A stretch of DNA of 64,000 bases from Cerina sp048266425 (GTDB lineage Bacteria; Bacteroidota; Bacteroidia; Flavobacteriales; Flavobacteriaceae): positions 45,255 through 109,254 of the forward strand of contig JBLWZN010000007.1 of assembly GCA_048266425.1 (NCBI GenBank). The letters run 5' to 3'. Shown piece by piece: positions 19,130 to 27,719 of the stretch (the first letter of the stretch is position 1; every line of letters begins with the position of its first letter). The position numbers and the translations under genes are program-made. The notes under the pieces are model-generated. The model had not been told where the DNA came from. It was given only the letters and a program-made list of their open reading frames with translations, and did not search any database.

Positions 19130-19823
19130 AGGCCGAAGCTCTTACTTGCTTAATTTTTTTGTCCTCCAAGATTACCCCGTCCTTTAAGTGTACGATTCTC
19201 TTGCACATATCGGCGATATCCGGTTCATGGGTCACTATCAAAATAGTATTGCCCGCATCGTTTATTTTTTGGATCAGGTCCATAACCTCATAAGAGGTCT
19301 TGCTGTCCAAAGCCCCTGTAGGTTCATCGGCCAATAAAACCTTTGGTTCCGCTGCCATGGCCCTTGCTATGGCAACCCTTTGCTTCTGACCTCCGGAAAG
19401 CTCGCTTGGCAAATGATTGGCCCATTCCTTTAGACCTACTTGCTCCAAATATTTTAGTGCCTTTTCCTGCCGTTCCTTTCTGCCCACCCGCTGATAATAC
19501 AAGGGAAGGGCAACATTCTCCAAGGCGCTCTTATAATTGATAAGGTTAAAGGACTGGAACACAAAACCCAAAAACTTGTTCCTGTATTTGGCAGCCTTGG
19601 TCTCGTCGAGGTTTTTTATGGGAACCCCATCCAAAGTATATTCTCCTGAGTCCGCCTCGTCCAACATGCCCAAAATATTCAACAACGTAGATTTTCCCGA
19701 ACCGGAAGACCCCATAATGGCAACCAATTCCCCTTCGTCTATGTAAATATTTATTCCTTTTAATACGTGGAGGGTATTGCTCCCCATTTTATAGGATTTA
19801 TGAAGGTTCTTTATTTCGATCAT
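19122..19823 (-). CDS. ABC transporter ATPase (MacB/LolD type)
   Basis: A 233-residue ATPase with all motifs in order: Walker A 'GSSGSGKS' (about 36-43), Q-loop 'FVFQSFNLI', signature 'LSGGQKQRVAIARAM', Walker B 'VLLADEPTGALD' and the switch His in 'LIVTHEPD'. It belongs to the group that powers MacB- and LolCDE-type mechanotransmission rather than classical transport. It is the first gene of the five-gene efflux operon. In MacB the ATPase is fused to the permease; here it is separate, as is usual in Bacteroidota. Confidence 0.96.
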   Translation of the reverse strand: MIEIKNLHKSYKMGSNTLHVLKGINIYIDEGELVAIMGSSGSGKSTLLNILGMLDEADSGEYTLDGVPIKNLDETKAAKYRNKFLGFVFQSFNLINYKSALENVALPLYYQRVGRKERQEKALKYLEQVGLKEWANHLPSELSGGQKQRVAIARAMAAEPKVLLADEPTGALDSKTSYEVMDLIQKINDAGNTILIVTHEPDIADMCKRIVHLKDGVILEDKKIKQVRASAYV

Positions 19824-20217
19824 ATTGGTATGTATTAGTGGACCCAGGAAATTTACACTGGGAATAAGACTTACAAATTCTATAAATGTTACGATAGAAA
19901 ATGCAAATTTTATGTTAAATAATGGCTATAAACTAAATATATGGGATTTGGGGACGGTTTTATCCGTTTAAAAACTAAGGAATATATAGGCTGGCCACTT
20001 CTCGCCCGTTACCAAAAGGACGCTCCATCCATATTTTCCCAGCATAAAAAAGATGCTTTCAAGGGTAAAATGGACCACAGTTCGTAAGAAGTAGAATAGG
20101 TTTCAGATTTGATATGACCACTGCCAAGTCAGTCGGCCTTGACAAAACACTTTTAATTTGCGAATATAAGACCCTTTACATCGACCTTTTCTTCCGCACA
20201 GTTTATTAAAATTAAGT
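19824..20217. other. Spacer between efflux operon and oxidase cluster
   Basis: These 394 bases show no gene, tRNA or strong hairpin. The part nearest 19,824 must hold the efflux operon promoter, but I could not see a full consensus pair. Confidence 0.5.
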
Positions 20218-20433
20218 CTAGGATCTCATTTTTTTAAAGACGAAATAAAATAGACCAGCTATAAGCACATAGGGAATGGCCATTAAGTAGATGATTCCGT
20301 TGTTGATGCCCTTCGCAGTTGCATTATCATCCCCGCTTTCCAGGACCGCACGGCACATGGCACATTGTGCCTCAGAAATCTGAGGAAGTAGGATTGCAAT
20401 AAGGAGCAATAAAAAGACCAGATTTTTCTTCAT
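20218..20433 (-). CDS. Small Cys-containing membrane protein of the oxidase cluster
   Basis: A 71-residue protein with signal peptide (VFLLLLIAILLPQISEAQ), then a CxxC pair right after the predicted cleavage site ('CAMCRAVLESGDD'), then one membrane helix (about 47-66, 'IIYLMAIPYVLIAGLFYFVF') and a basic tail. I know no formal name for it. Small proteins of this form sit next to cytochrome oxidase assembly genes in many flavobacteria. Position at the end of the SCO-DUF420 set and the paired cysteines on the periplasmic side suggest a part in copper handling or thiol redox during oxidase assembly, which is inference. Confidence 0.75.
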   Translation of the reverse strand: MKKNLVFLLLLIAILLPQISEAQCAMCRAVLESGDDNATAKGINNGIIYLMAIPYVLIAGLFYFVFKKMRS

Positions 20434-20470
20434 CTTAAATATATTTTGATGGGGCGGTGAGCCACAATAT

Positions 20471-21004
20471 TCAACTTGGATAATAAGGTGATATCAGCAA
20501 AAAAACAACAACGCCCGAAATCGCCACATACAACCAAATGGGAAAGGTGATACGGGCCAATTTTTTATGGGCTTCAAATTTCTTTAAATACGCATGTGTA
20601 TAGGTGCGTAATACAAGGGGTATTAAAACAATGGACAAAACAATGTGGGTAATCAACACAAAAAAATAAATGTACTTTATGGTCCCCGTTCCCCCATAAA
20701 CCGTGGGATCCGAGGTCATATGGTACACAATATACAGAATTAAAAATAGAGCGGATAAACCAACACAAGTCGTCATTAGATCATGGTGCAATTTTCTTTT
20801 ACCTACCTTAATTGCCCAAAACGCAGTCATCAGCAATACCACTGTAATTCCGTTTATCGTTGCGTATATCGGCGGCAGAAAGCCCATTCTTTCCACATTG
20901 GGAATCTTTACTCCGAACAAAATTGCCACTATGACCGGGACCGCAATAGATATTGCGGTAATCCATCGGTTGATTTTTAGCTCCCTGGCCGAAATTGGTT
21001 TCAT
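20471..21004 (-). CDS. DUF420 membrane protein
   Basis: A 177-residue inner-membrane protein with about five helices. It shows 'PPIYATINGITVVLLMTAFWAIKVGKRKLHHDLMT' and the His-bearing 'FVLITHIVLSIVLIPLVLRTYTHAYL', which define DUF420. Members are encoded with SCO and haem-copper oxidase genes; the Bacillus relative CtaM is needed for caa3/aa3 oxidase function. Here it lies 54 bases after the SCO gene in the same direction. The family is clear; the exact step in oxidase assembly is not known. Confidence 0.88.
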   Translation of the reverse strand: MKPISARELKINRWITAISIAVPVIVAILFGVKIPNVERMGFLPPIYATINGITVVLLMTAFWAIKVGKRKLHHDLMTTCVGLSALFLILYIVYHMTSDPTVYGGTGTIKYIYFFVLITHIVLSIVLIPLVLRTYTHAYLKKFEAHKKLARITFPIWLYVAISGVVVFLLISPYYPS

Positions 21005-21058
21005 GATTCCTATTGAACTCGTTTAATTTTTTTTAATTGTCCAAAAAGTTTAAATGGG

Positions 21059-21787
21059 TCATTCCTTCAAAAGTTTTCTAATATCCTCTTTTAGGATCGT
21101 TATGTCCTGCTTTTCCCCGATATCATTCTTCCCATCCGCTTCGGAAATTGCGCCCTTATAATAAATTTTTGGATTGCCATAAGGATCCAATCTACATCGT
21201 ATATACCCATTTTTATCAACTAAGGCAAACATTCCTGAATGCTCAAACCCTCCCGGAGCATCGGGCACTTGGGTAGCCAAAAGGTTAAAACCTATGTTGG
21301 CCAAGTCATATATGGCCTCCCTATCCCCTGTGAGCAAATGCCAATCCATATCCGTTATCCCTTTTTCCTCTGCGTATTCCTTAAGAACCGAAGGGGTATC
21401 ATGATCGGGATCTATGGTAAAGGATGCCACCCCAAAATCTTCCAGCCCCTCAAACTCGTTCTGGATCTGGACCAGGTTTTTGTTCATTAACGGGCATATG
21501 GTCGGGCAACTGGTAAAAAAGAACTCAACGACATATACCTTTCCCAAATAATCCTTGTCCGTAATCAATAAACTGTCTTGATCGAGAAAGGCAAACGATG
21601 GCACCTTCCGTCTTTTTCCATCAATCTCCAAATACGCAAGGGGGCCCGAATTATCCGGACCGCTCAACCTATCATTTTGGATAACCTTTCCGGTCGTTAT
21701 CCGATCAATGATTCTCGGTATAAAAATGATTCCAAAGACCAATAAGATAAACGAGACCCATACATAGGTATATTTACTTTTGTTCAT
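21059..21787 (-). CDS. SCO-family copper chaperone / thioredoxin-fold protein
   Basis: A 242-residue protein from the ATG at 21,787, chosen because a membrane anchor (about 8-24, 'YVWVSFILLVFGIIFIP') follows at once; the upstream extension is not conserved-looking. The SCO signature is present: the copper-binding CxxxC at Cys94 and Cys98 ('FFFTSCPTICPLM') and the third ligand His183 in 'GFEHSGMFALVDKNG', as well as 'FTIDPDHDTPSVLKEYA'. SCO proteins deliver copper to, or reduce the cysteines of, the CuA site of cytochrome oxidase subunit II. It lies between the thioredoxin-like gene and DUF420. Confidence 0.94.
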   Translation of the reverse strand: MNKSKYTYVWVSFILLVFGIIFIPRIIDRITTGKVIQNDRLSGPDNSGPLAYLEIDGKRRKVPSFAFLDQDSLLITDKDYLGKVYVVEFFFTSCPTICPLMNKNLVQIQNEFEGLEDFGVASFTIDPDHDTPSVLKEYAEEKGITDMDWHLLTGDREAIYDLANIGFNLLATQVPDAPGGFEHSGMFALVDKNGYIRCRLDPYGNPKIYYKGAISEADGKNDIGEKQDITILKEDIRKLLKE

Positions 21788-21908
21788 TTCTATATTATTG
21801 CTTGTTACTTGCCAATAGTTGATTGCTTGCAAATATACAATCCCATTTCATTTAGCCACCTCCTTATGAGCTCCGCCCCATACTTCTAAAGATGGGATTT
21901 GAGAAGGC

Positions 21909-22553
21909 CTATTGGCCAATTTTATCCTTTGCCACATTGTTTTTCTTGAGAGCCATTCGGTATTCTGCCAACACAATCTTAACATCATCTGTCATTTTAT
22001 TGCTCAGTTCGGCAACGGAAGTAGCATTAAAACCATATTTGGTGCCTTCTTCCTCATCGTCGTTTCTTCCCCTTAAATTCCCTGACTTATCTATTATAAA
22101 AACATAGGGCGTACCCAAATTATCATCAAGGCTCAAATTGGACTTGAGCGATCCAAATAAACTTTGGATTTGATGATCATCACCGAAAACAAAATGCCAT
22201 TTTTCAGCATCTTCCCCAAGGGCGCCCAATTCCTCTTTAAGTTCGGCCACCTCGCTTTCTGTTCCCAATGGCATGACCATTACAAACTGAAAGTCGTTGA
22301 ACCGGTAAAAGGGCTTGTAAATTTTTTCGTTCAGATTAAACGCATTGCCTTTCTTATGGGCCAAGTCGCGGCCCAAAAATCCCAAAATGGTAATTTTGTC
22401 GTTAAGGGTAACGGTAGGGGACATATCCTCTATAGTCCCTACTTTTTTGGTCAATACTGGAAGTTTTCCAAAATGATTGACGCCCGATGCAAAAAATATA
22501 TAGGCCAATATGGGGAAAATGAAAAGTATTACAAGGACAGCGGTCTTCTTCAT
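21909..22553 (-). CDS. Membrane-anchored thioredoxin-like protein of unknown role
   Basis: About 214 residues from the ATG at 22,553, where a membrane anchor begins (MKKTAVLVILFIFPILAYIFFA). The body looks like a thioredoxin fold of the SCO/AhpC class ('DKITILGFLGRDLAHKKG', 'FQFVMVMPLGTESEVAELKEEL', 'LGTPYVFIIDKSGNLRGRNDDEEE'), but there is no CxxC or CxxxC, so it can neither bind copper as SCO does nor act as a disulphide reductase. It sits directly before the SCO gene and after the subunit IV terminator. An assembly factor for the oxidase is the natural guess, from position only. Confidence 0.75.
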   Translation of the reverse strand: MKKTAVLVILFIFPILAYIFFASGVNHFGKLPVLTKKVGTIEDMSPTVTLNDKITILGFLGRDLAHKKGNAFNLNEKIYKPFYRFNDFQFVMVMPLGTESEVAELKEELGALGEDAEKWHFVFGDDHQIQSLFGSLKSNLSLDDNLGTPYVFIIDKSGNLRGRNDDEEEGTKYGFNATSVAELSNKMTDDVKIVLAEYRMALKKNNVAKDKIGQ

Positions 22554-22707
22554 GGCTACTGAACTGCCTTTGATCGACAGCTCTGGAATGCAAGGTGTAT
22601 AAATAAATTCCAACTACGCTCCCGTTAACCAGCGACCCGGACTCCGGAGTCCCGCTAATTGGGAGTCGTATAACCAAAACGATTTTGGCTTGTACAAAAA
22701 TAAAAAA

Positions 22708-22725
22708 GACGGTATCAATACCGCC
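22708..22725 (-). terminator. Terminator after cytochrome oxidase subunit IV
   Basis: An 8-bp stem (GACGGTAT / ATACCGCC, with one G-T pair) and a 2-base gap that must open into the loop; on the minus strand it is followed by a run of T (22,707 downward). It lies 22 bases past the subunit IV stop. Confidence 0.75.
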
Positions 22726-22747
22726 TTTCCTATCTGTTAATAATACG

Positions 22748-23134
22748 TTAGAAATTCCATTTCACGTAACCTGTCTGAAAGAGTACGTTGTGTACGTAAT
22801 CTGCCTCAAAAAGCAGGATGAAAATTAAATAAGAGGCCAGGAACACGGGGGTCCAGATAGCCGCCCTTCTCAAGGAACTCCTTTCATCGCGCATGTGCAT
22901 AAAATCCCAGGTTATATAATATCCCTTTACCAAGGTGAGGGTTATAAAGATCCAGTTAAGCAATTTCATCCCCAAAAAATGATGTTCCTCAAATATTGCG
23001 GGTCGCGTAATACCCAATGCGACCTCGACTACGGTCACTATAGTCAAGAGCACCAAAACCCCCCAAATTTTTTGGACGTTTGATTTAAATTTCAACTTAC
23101 CCCTAAATATTGCTAAATTTTGTCCGTGAGCCAT
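22748..23134 (-). CDS. Cytochrome c oxidase subunit IV family protein
   Basis: A 128-residue inner-membrane protein with three helices (about 23-43, 50-72 and 85-107). It carries the family pattern 'IWGVLVLLTIVTVVEVALGI', then 'LVKGYYITWDFMHMRDE', as in prokaryotic subunit IV (CyoD/CtaF-like). It stabilises the haem-copper oxidase core. It follows the 326-residue subunit III gene by 63 bases and ends in a strong terminator, closing the structural part of the cluster. Confidence 0.9.
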   Translation of the reverse strand: MAHGQNLAIFRGKLKFKSNVQKIWGVLVLLTIVTVVEVALGITRPAIFEEHHFLGMKLLNWIFITLTLVKGYYITWDFMHMRDERSSLRRAAIWTPVFLASYLIFILLFEADYVHNVLFQTGYVKWNF

Positions 23135-23197
23135 TTTTGTTAAATTAAGTCTTTATGAAAAAACTTCCGCCTTCGTGGAAGTGAAAATACAAATCTT

Positions 23198-24178
23198 TTA
23201 TACCAAATAGAAAAAGGTGAAAACAAATACCCAAACCAAATCCACAAAGTGCCAGTACAATCCAACTTTTTCCACCATTTCGTAGTGCCCCCGCCTTTCA
23301 TACGTACCAAGGACAACGTTAAAGAAGATAATCATATTGATCAGCACTCCTGTAAAAACGTGGAATCCGTGAAAGCCAGTGATAAAAAAGAAAAAGTCGG
23401 CGAACATGCGATGGCCATATTCATTGTGAATAAGATTAGCACCTTCAACCACGTATTTGGCACCCTGAATCGTTTTCAAGGACTCGTCCCTACTTAGGAC
23501 AACTTTACCTTTTCCGGTTTCGTCAGTGGTCTCCGTGCGGATCACTACATTGGGAGAAGCCATAAAGCCGTCTACCACCTCCTTAACAGAAACACTGGGC
23601 AAATATCCTTCCGCCTGAAACCAAGTACCTTCGTTCCTTTGCAATCTTATCCGTTCCCCCGGTGAATGTTTGGCAAAGTCACCCAAGGCTATACGCTCGC
23701 CGGTATTGGAATCTACGAAATGTAAAATACGGCCTCCTTTGGTCTCAATAGCACCACCAGATTCCCCCTTAATGAAGGTAGACCATTCCCAAGCCTGGGA
23801 GCCCAAGAAGATCAGACCGCCGATAATGGTAAAGAACATATACCAAACCACCTTGTTCTGCTGCATTTTATGTCCCGCATCCACGGCCAATACCATGGTA
23901 ACAGAGGACATAATCAGAATAAAGGTCATAAATGCTACATAGTACATCGGGTATTCCCCGTGAAAAAAGGGGATGTGGGTAAAAACCTCATCGGCTATGG
24001 GCCATGAATCGATAAATTTGAACCTTGCAAATCCGTAAGACACCAAAAACCCGGAAAAGGTCAAGGCATCGGAAAGGAGAAAGAACCACATCATCAATTT
24101 TCCATAACTGGCTCCCAAAGGTTCGTTGCCACCGCCCCAAACGTTTTCTTCCGTACCCGCTGCTACCGTAGTATCCAT
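23198..24178 (-). CDS. Haem-copper oxidase subunit III, long form
   Basis: A 326-residue inner-membrane protein. It has the subunit III helices, including 'GKLMMWFFLLSDALTFSGFL', 'LGSQAWEWSTFI', 'GFHGFHVFTGVLINMIIFFNV' and the closing 'YWHFVDLVWVFVFTFFYLV' with its conserved His. Between about residues 140 and 245 a hydrophilic insert of roughly 100 residues splits the usual helix order, which accounts for the extra length over the common 190-260 residues. A TAAATTTG box on the minus strand (24,215-24,222) is a possible -7 element. It forms a pair with the short subunit III gene upstream. Confidence 0.92.
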   Translation of the reverse strand: MDTTVAAGTEENVWGGGNEPLGASYGKLMMWFFLLSDALTFSGFLVSYGFARFKFIDSWPIADEVFTHIPFFHGEYPMYYVAFMTFILIMSSVTMVLAVDAGHKMQQNKVVWYMFFTIIGGLIFLGSQAWEWSTFIKGESGGAIETKGGRILHFVDSNTGERIALGDFAKHSPGERIRLQRNEGTWFQAEGYLPSVSVKEVVDGFMASPNVVIRTETTDETGKGKVVLSRDESLKTIQGAKYVVEGANLIHNEYGHRMFADFFFFITGFHGFHVFTGVLINMIIFFNVVLGTYERRGHYEMVEKVGLYWHFVDLVWVFVFTFFYLV

Positions 24179-24444
24179 ATAATTATGTTATGTGTAGTAT
24201 TATTAAAATTTTCACAAATTTACATTTTTTTCCGCTATAGAAAATTTTTGGCTTTTAAAATTGCGGAAAAAAACGGCTAAACAATTATTTATAATCTTTC
24301 CAAATAAAAACCAGGGTTTTCCGACTTTCCAATTGGAAAGATTTAAACCATTCAAATTCTCGGACAAGTCAGTAACGGTATGGCCTTTACCGCATTATGC
24401 GCCCAAAAATAACACGAAAGTTAGGTACTTTATAACTCGATTTC

Positions 24445-25026
24445 TTAACTAAAAAAATAGAAAAACAAGATAAGATAGACCCATAACAAATCCAAAAAGT
24501 GCCAAAAGGTAGCGCCGAGCTCCAAGCCCAACATGTTGTTAGCGGAATATTTATGGCGCCATTGATTAAAAAGCACCACCGACAGGGAAGCTAGTCCGGC
24601 AACTACGTGGGCAATATGCACCACGGCAATCACAAATATGTAGGAGGTTGTAATGCTGCTGGTTGGCCCTGTAAAATAATAACCCCTGTCCACCATTTGT
24701 GAAAACCCATAGAACTGCAAGAAAATAAAGATTATCCCCAATACCAAAGTCGTCAATAAGAGCGAAGTGCATCTTTGGGATTTTCCTTCCTTTATCGCCT
24801 TCTTGGCAAGAATATAGGTGATACTACTAATTACTATAACTATGGTGCTATATAAAAACGCGGATGGCAGATCAAAATCTGTTAGCCAATCCTTGCGGGT
24901 GCTGCTCACAATATATGCGCTTGTCCACCCGGCAAAAGCCATAAGCAAACTCACGATTCCAAACCAGAGCATCATTTTTTTTGCCCTATCCATTTTCTCC
25001 GTTTCCAAATTCTGTGTAATATCCAT
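24445..25026 (-). CDS. Haem-copper oxidase subunit III, short form
   Basis: A 193-residue five-helix membrane protein of the CyoC/CtaE family. It has 'AKKMMLWFGIVSLLMAFAGWTSAYIV', 'FLQFYGFSQMVDRGYYFTG', 'YIFVIAVVHIAHVVAGL' and the closing 'LGATFWHFLDLLWVYLILFFYFF'. It starts 9 bases after the haem O synthase stop codon and is certainly co-transcribed with it. Two subunit III-type genes in a row is the normal layout in Flavobacteriia. Subunits I and II are not in this window. Confidence 0.92.
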   Translation of the reverse strand: MDITQNLETEKMDRAKKMMLWFGIVSLLMAFAGWTSAYIVSSTRKDWLTDFDLPSAFLYSTIVIVISSITYILAKKAIKEGKSQRCTSLLLTTLVLGIIFIFLQFYGFSQMVDRGYYFTGPTSSITTSYIFVIAVVHIAHVVAGLASLSVVLFNQWRHKYSANNMLGLELGATFWHFLDLLWVYLILFFYFFS

Positions 25027-25035
25027 GAATTGCTA

Positions 25036-25935
25036 TTAAATAAATTTATCGGCCACGTAGACCAACTGCATTAAGGTAATGTAACTTACGCTGGCAAGCA
25101 TCAAACTTCTGGCCGATTTATTGTCGCGCCTTTCATATAGACGTAAAGCAAAGAACAACATTCCCAGACCCAACAAAAAGACCAGGATAGCGGCCGGTAC
25201 CGACAGTTGCAACCTTCCTGTGATACCGAACACAGGAATAATGGATATAATCAACATCCAAAAAGTGTATATAATAATCTGCAGGGCCGTTCCCTTATCC
25301 TTCTTTCCCGTGGGAAGCATTTTAAATCCCCCTTTTTTATAATCCTCATCCAGCATCCATCCCAAGGCCCAAAAATGTGGAAATTGCCAAAAAAACTGGA
25401 TCATGAACAAAGTTCCCGGCTCTATTCCAAACTCATTTGTGGCGGCCACCCATCCCAGCATAAACGGGATGGCACCAGGGAATGCGCCTACAAAGACCGA
25501 CAATGGGGTTATTGTTTTTAAGGGCGTATAGGCGCTGGTATATAAAAATAGGGAAATAGCACCGAACATGGCGGTTTTGGGATTCAAAATATAAAGGGCA
25601 ACCAATCCGAACAACGTCATTGCCACGGCAATGCCCAAAGCGGTATTAACCGACATACGGCCAGACGGAACAGGTCTGTTCTTTGTCCTGTTCATAAGGG
25701 CATCCAGATCCTTTTCGATCACTTGGTTGTAGGCATTGGACGCTCCGACCAAACAATACCCCCCAAAAACCAAAAGAAAGAGCGAGAGCCAATCAAACTC
25801 CACCATTCCCAGTAAATAACCTGCAATGGAAGAGAAAACGACGCTAATCGTAAGACCCGCCTTTGTGACTTCCTTAAAATCGGAGAAAGTAACTGGAATC
25901 GCAAATCGCTTTGCCGTATGCACCACGGTCTTCAT
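25036..25935 (-). CDS. cyoE: Protohaem IX farnesyltransferase (haem O synthase)
   Basis: A 299-residue UbiA-family membrane enzyme that attaches a farnesyl group to haem B to give haem O, precursor of haem A of the oxidase. The first Asp-rich motif is seen in 'NAYNQVIEKDLDALMNRTKNRPVPSGRM' (NxxxDxxxD with the RPxxxG), and the second loop in 'WALGWMLDEDYKKGGFKMLP'. Eight to nine helices fill the rest. It heads the oxidase assembly cluster, with its own promoter just upstream (25,959-25,989). Also called ctaB. Confidence 0.96.
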   Translation of the reverse strand: MKTVVHTAKRFAIPVTFSDFKEVTKAGLTISVVFSSIAGYLLGMVEFDWLSLFLLVFGGYCLVGASNAYNQVIEKDLDALMNRTKNRPVPSGRMSVNTALGIAVAMTLFGLVALYILNPKTAMFGAISLFLYTSAYTPLKTITPLSVFVGAFPGAIPFMLGWVAATNEFGIEPGTLFMIQFFWQFPHFWALGWMLDEDYKKGGFKMLPTGKKDKGTALQIIIYTFWMLIISIIPVFGITGRLQLSVPAAILVFLLGLGMLFFALRLYERRDNKSARSLMLASVSYITLMQLVYVADKFI

Positions 25936-25958
25936 CAGTTTATCGTTTATTGGGACGG

Positions 25959-25989
25959 CAAAGATAACACCCTATAGACTTTCCTGCAA
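25959..25989 (-). promoter_or_regulatory. Promoter of the cyoE / oxidase assembly operon
   Basis: On the minus strand TTG (25,987-25,989) and TATCTTTG (25,959-25,966) are 20 bases apart, a full match to the Bacteroidota -33/-7 consensus. The -7 box ends 23 bases before the cyoE ATG. Confidence 0.7.
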
Positions 25990-26055
25990 CGAAATAGATA
26001 TCTTTTAACTCCATGGGAGCCAAAGGGTTTTAAAAACCTTTGCGGCCAAATCCAT

Positions 26056-26856
26056 TTATTGAAGATCAAATCTAATCGGAATACTAAATGGCACGCTTAC
26101 CGGCCTTCCCCTTTGCTTTCCCGGGGTCATCTTCGGAAGCTTTTCAATGATCCTTTTAGCTTCAGCTTCCAAGCTTTTGTCCGGACCACGCATCCTGATA
26201 TTTCCAATACTTCCATCCGATTGGATGGTAAACAATACGCCTACCAAACCTTGAACTCCCCTTTCCCGTGCAATTTCCGGGTACTGAAAGTTTTTACGGA
26301 TGTGCCTTTGCAACATTTCACTGAAACATAACCTCTTGTCCTTTGCATTTTCACAGCCCGGAAAAACCGGGACATTCTCGATTATGGCAAATGGAATGGT
26401 ATCCTTAAAATTATCGTTGGGATTTTGGGGTACAAGGGTGTTCAGATCTAAATCATCTTCCGCTGGATCCGGATTGGAAATATATTCCTTCTCAATTGTC
26501 ATTTGGGTATCGTCATCGACTATATCAAAAGTATTTGGGTCGACTACCGGTTCAGCCGGTTGGATTTTTGCTTGTTGCCTTTCCACCACCAACCTATCCA
26601 AATCGGGGAAATACTCCAGTGGTGGTTCTACCACAGCAGCTAGATCAGGCGCTTGGGATGGCTTGACTTCCATTTTGGCTTGGAATGCCAGATAAGTCAA
26701 CAACAACGCAAGCAACAAACCGACTTGAAAATAAATTGTTCCTTTTTTTTGTAAATTCACATCCTGTTTGCCATTAACTCGGCAGACGGACTTGGTAGCT
26801 TGACCGCTGTTCCCATTGCCGTGGGAATCAGCAGTCTTTCTTACTTGTTTTTTCAT
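26056..26856 (-). CDS. Energy transducer TonB (first of a tandem pair)
   Basis: A 266-residue protein. The ATG at 26,856 is chosen over one at 26,910, because the latter adds a second hydrophobic stretch that overlaps the terminator of the preceding gene. A single membrane helix (about 39-57, 'IYFQVGLLLALLLTYLAF') is followed by a Pro/Asp-rich periplasmic linker, then the TonB_C domain with 'RKNFQYPEIARERGVQGLVGVLFTIQSDGSIGN' and 'RIIEKLPKMTPGKQRGRPV'. TonB passes energy from ExbB/ExbD to outer-membrane SusC/TonB-dependent receptors. Its C-terminal 110 residues are nearly the same as in the neighbouring copy at 26,962. No exbB or exbD is in the window. Confidence 0.9.
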   Translation of the reverse strand: MKKQVRKTADSHGNGNSGQATKSVCRVNGKQDVNLQKKGTIYFQVGLLLALLLTYLAFQAKMEVKPSQAPDLAAVVEPPLEYFPDLDRLVVERQQAKIQPAEPVVDPNTFDIVDDDTQMTIEKEYISNPDPAEDDLDLNTLVPQNPNDNFKDTIPFAIIENVPVFPGCENAKDKRLCFSEMLQRHIRKNFQYPEIARERGVQGLVGVLFTIQSDGSIGNIRMRGPDKSLEAEAKRIIEKLPKMTPGKQRGRPVSVPFSIPIRFDLQ

Positions 26857-26913
26857 AATAGTATGTTTTAGAATTGTTACTATTATGTTAAATATCAAGA
26901 AGTATACCAAAAA

Positions 26914-26939
26914 AAATCCCGGGTCAACGCCCGGGATTT
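26914..26939 (-). terminator. Strong terminator between the two tonB genes
   Basis: A perfect 10-bp stem (AAATCCCGGG / CCCGGGATTT) with a 6-base loop, followed on the minus strand by TTTTTTTT. It ends transcription of the 26,962 copy, 23 bases past its stop. Confidence 0.9.
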
Positions 26940-26961
26940 AATGATTTATACAAAGAATTTC

Positions 26962-27666
26962 CTATTGTAATTTAAAGGTAATCGGAATACTAAATGGAAC
27001 CCTTACCGGTCTTCCCCTTTGTTTTCCCGGGGTCATCTTTGGAAGCTTTTCAATGATTCTTTTAGCTTCCGCTTCCAAGTTTTTGTCCGGACCACGCATT
27101 CTGATATTTCCGATACTTCCATCTTTTTGGATGGTAAACATTACGCTTACCCTTCCTTGCACTCCCATTTCCTGTGCAATTTCGGGATACTGGAAGTTTT
27201 TACGGATGTGCTTTTGCATCATTTCATTGAAACATTCCCTTTTGTCCTTTGCGTTTTCACAGCCAGGGAAAATAGGCACATCCTCGATAACTGCAAATGG
27301 AACATCTACATCCAGATCGGTATCCTCCACTTGGATATCCTCAACTTTGGCGACTTCCTGTTCTTGGCTACTTTCAGTAGATTCGATTACCGTTTCCTCT
27401 ACTTCCTTTTCATCCTCCACGACCTGTATAACCTCAGGTGCAGCTGGTGGTGGTGGTGGTGGGGGCGTCTTGATCTGTTCGGTCATTGGTACTTCTTCGT
27501 CCAACTGATCTTCCACGTTCAAGGAAATATCATATTTCTCACCCTTGTCATATTTTTTCCATTCCAAAGCTCGCCATGTCAATAACATAACCAAGGCCAG
27601 GCCTATAACAAAATAAAGGCCACTGTTTTTGGTCAAATCGGCTTTTGGATTCTTTTTTGGTTCCAT
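26962..27666 (-). CDS. Energy transducer TonB (second of a tandem pair)
   Basis: A 234-residue TonB. One membrane helix (about 16-32, 'LYFVIGLALVMLLTW') is followed by a linker with a poly-proline run ('TPPPPPPPAAPEV'), an acidic Glu/Val-rich stretch, and the TonB_C domain with 'RKNFQYPEIAQEMGVQGRVSVMFTIQKDGSIGN'. The poly-proline/acidic linker differs strongly from its neighbour, while the C-terminal domain is almost identical, so the pair arose by tandem duplication with the linkers free to change. It is separated from the other copy by a perfect terminator, so the two are expressed independently. Confidence 0.92.
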   Translation of the reverse strand: MEPKKNPKADLTKNSGLYFVIGLALVMLLTWRALEWKKYDKGEKYDISLNVEDQLDEEVPMTEQIKTPPPPPPPAAPEVIQVVEDEKEVEETVIESTESSQEQEVAKVEDIQVEDTDLDVDVPFAVIEDVPIFPGCENAKDKRECFNEMMQKHIRKNFQYPEIAQEMGVQGRVSVMFTIQKDGSIGNIRMRGPDKNLEAEAKRIIEKLPKMTPGKQRGRPVRVPFSIPITFKLQ

Positions 27667-27719
27667 AATAGTTGATTTTAACGTTTGCTAATTTAATTAT
27701 TTATTTACTAAAAAAGCAA

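Noticed and set aside
27019..27585. 188-codon plus-strand frame opposite tonB
   Set aside because: Antisense of the TonB C-terminal domain, with a poly-Trp run arising from the poly-Pro codons; no family match.
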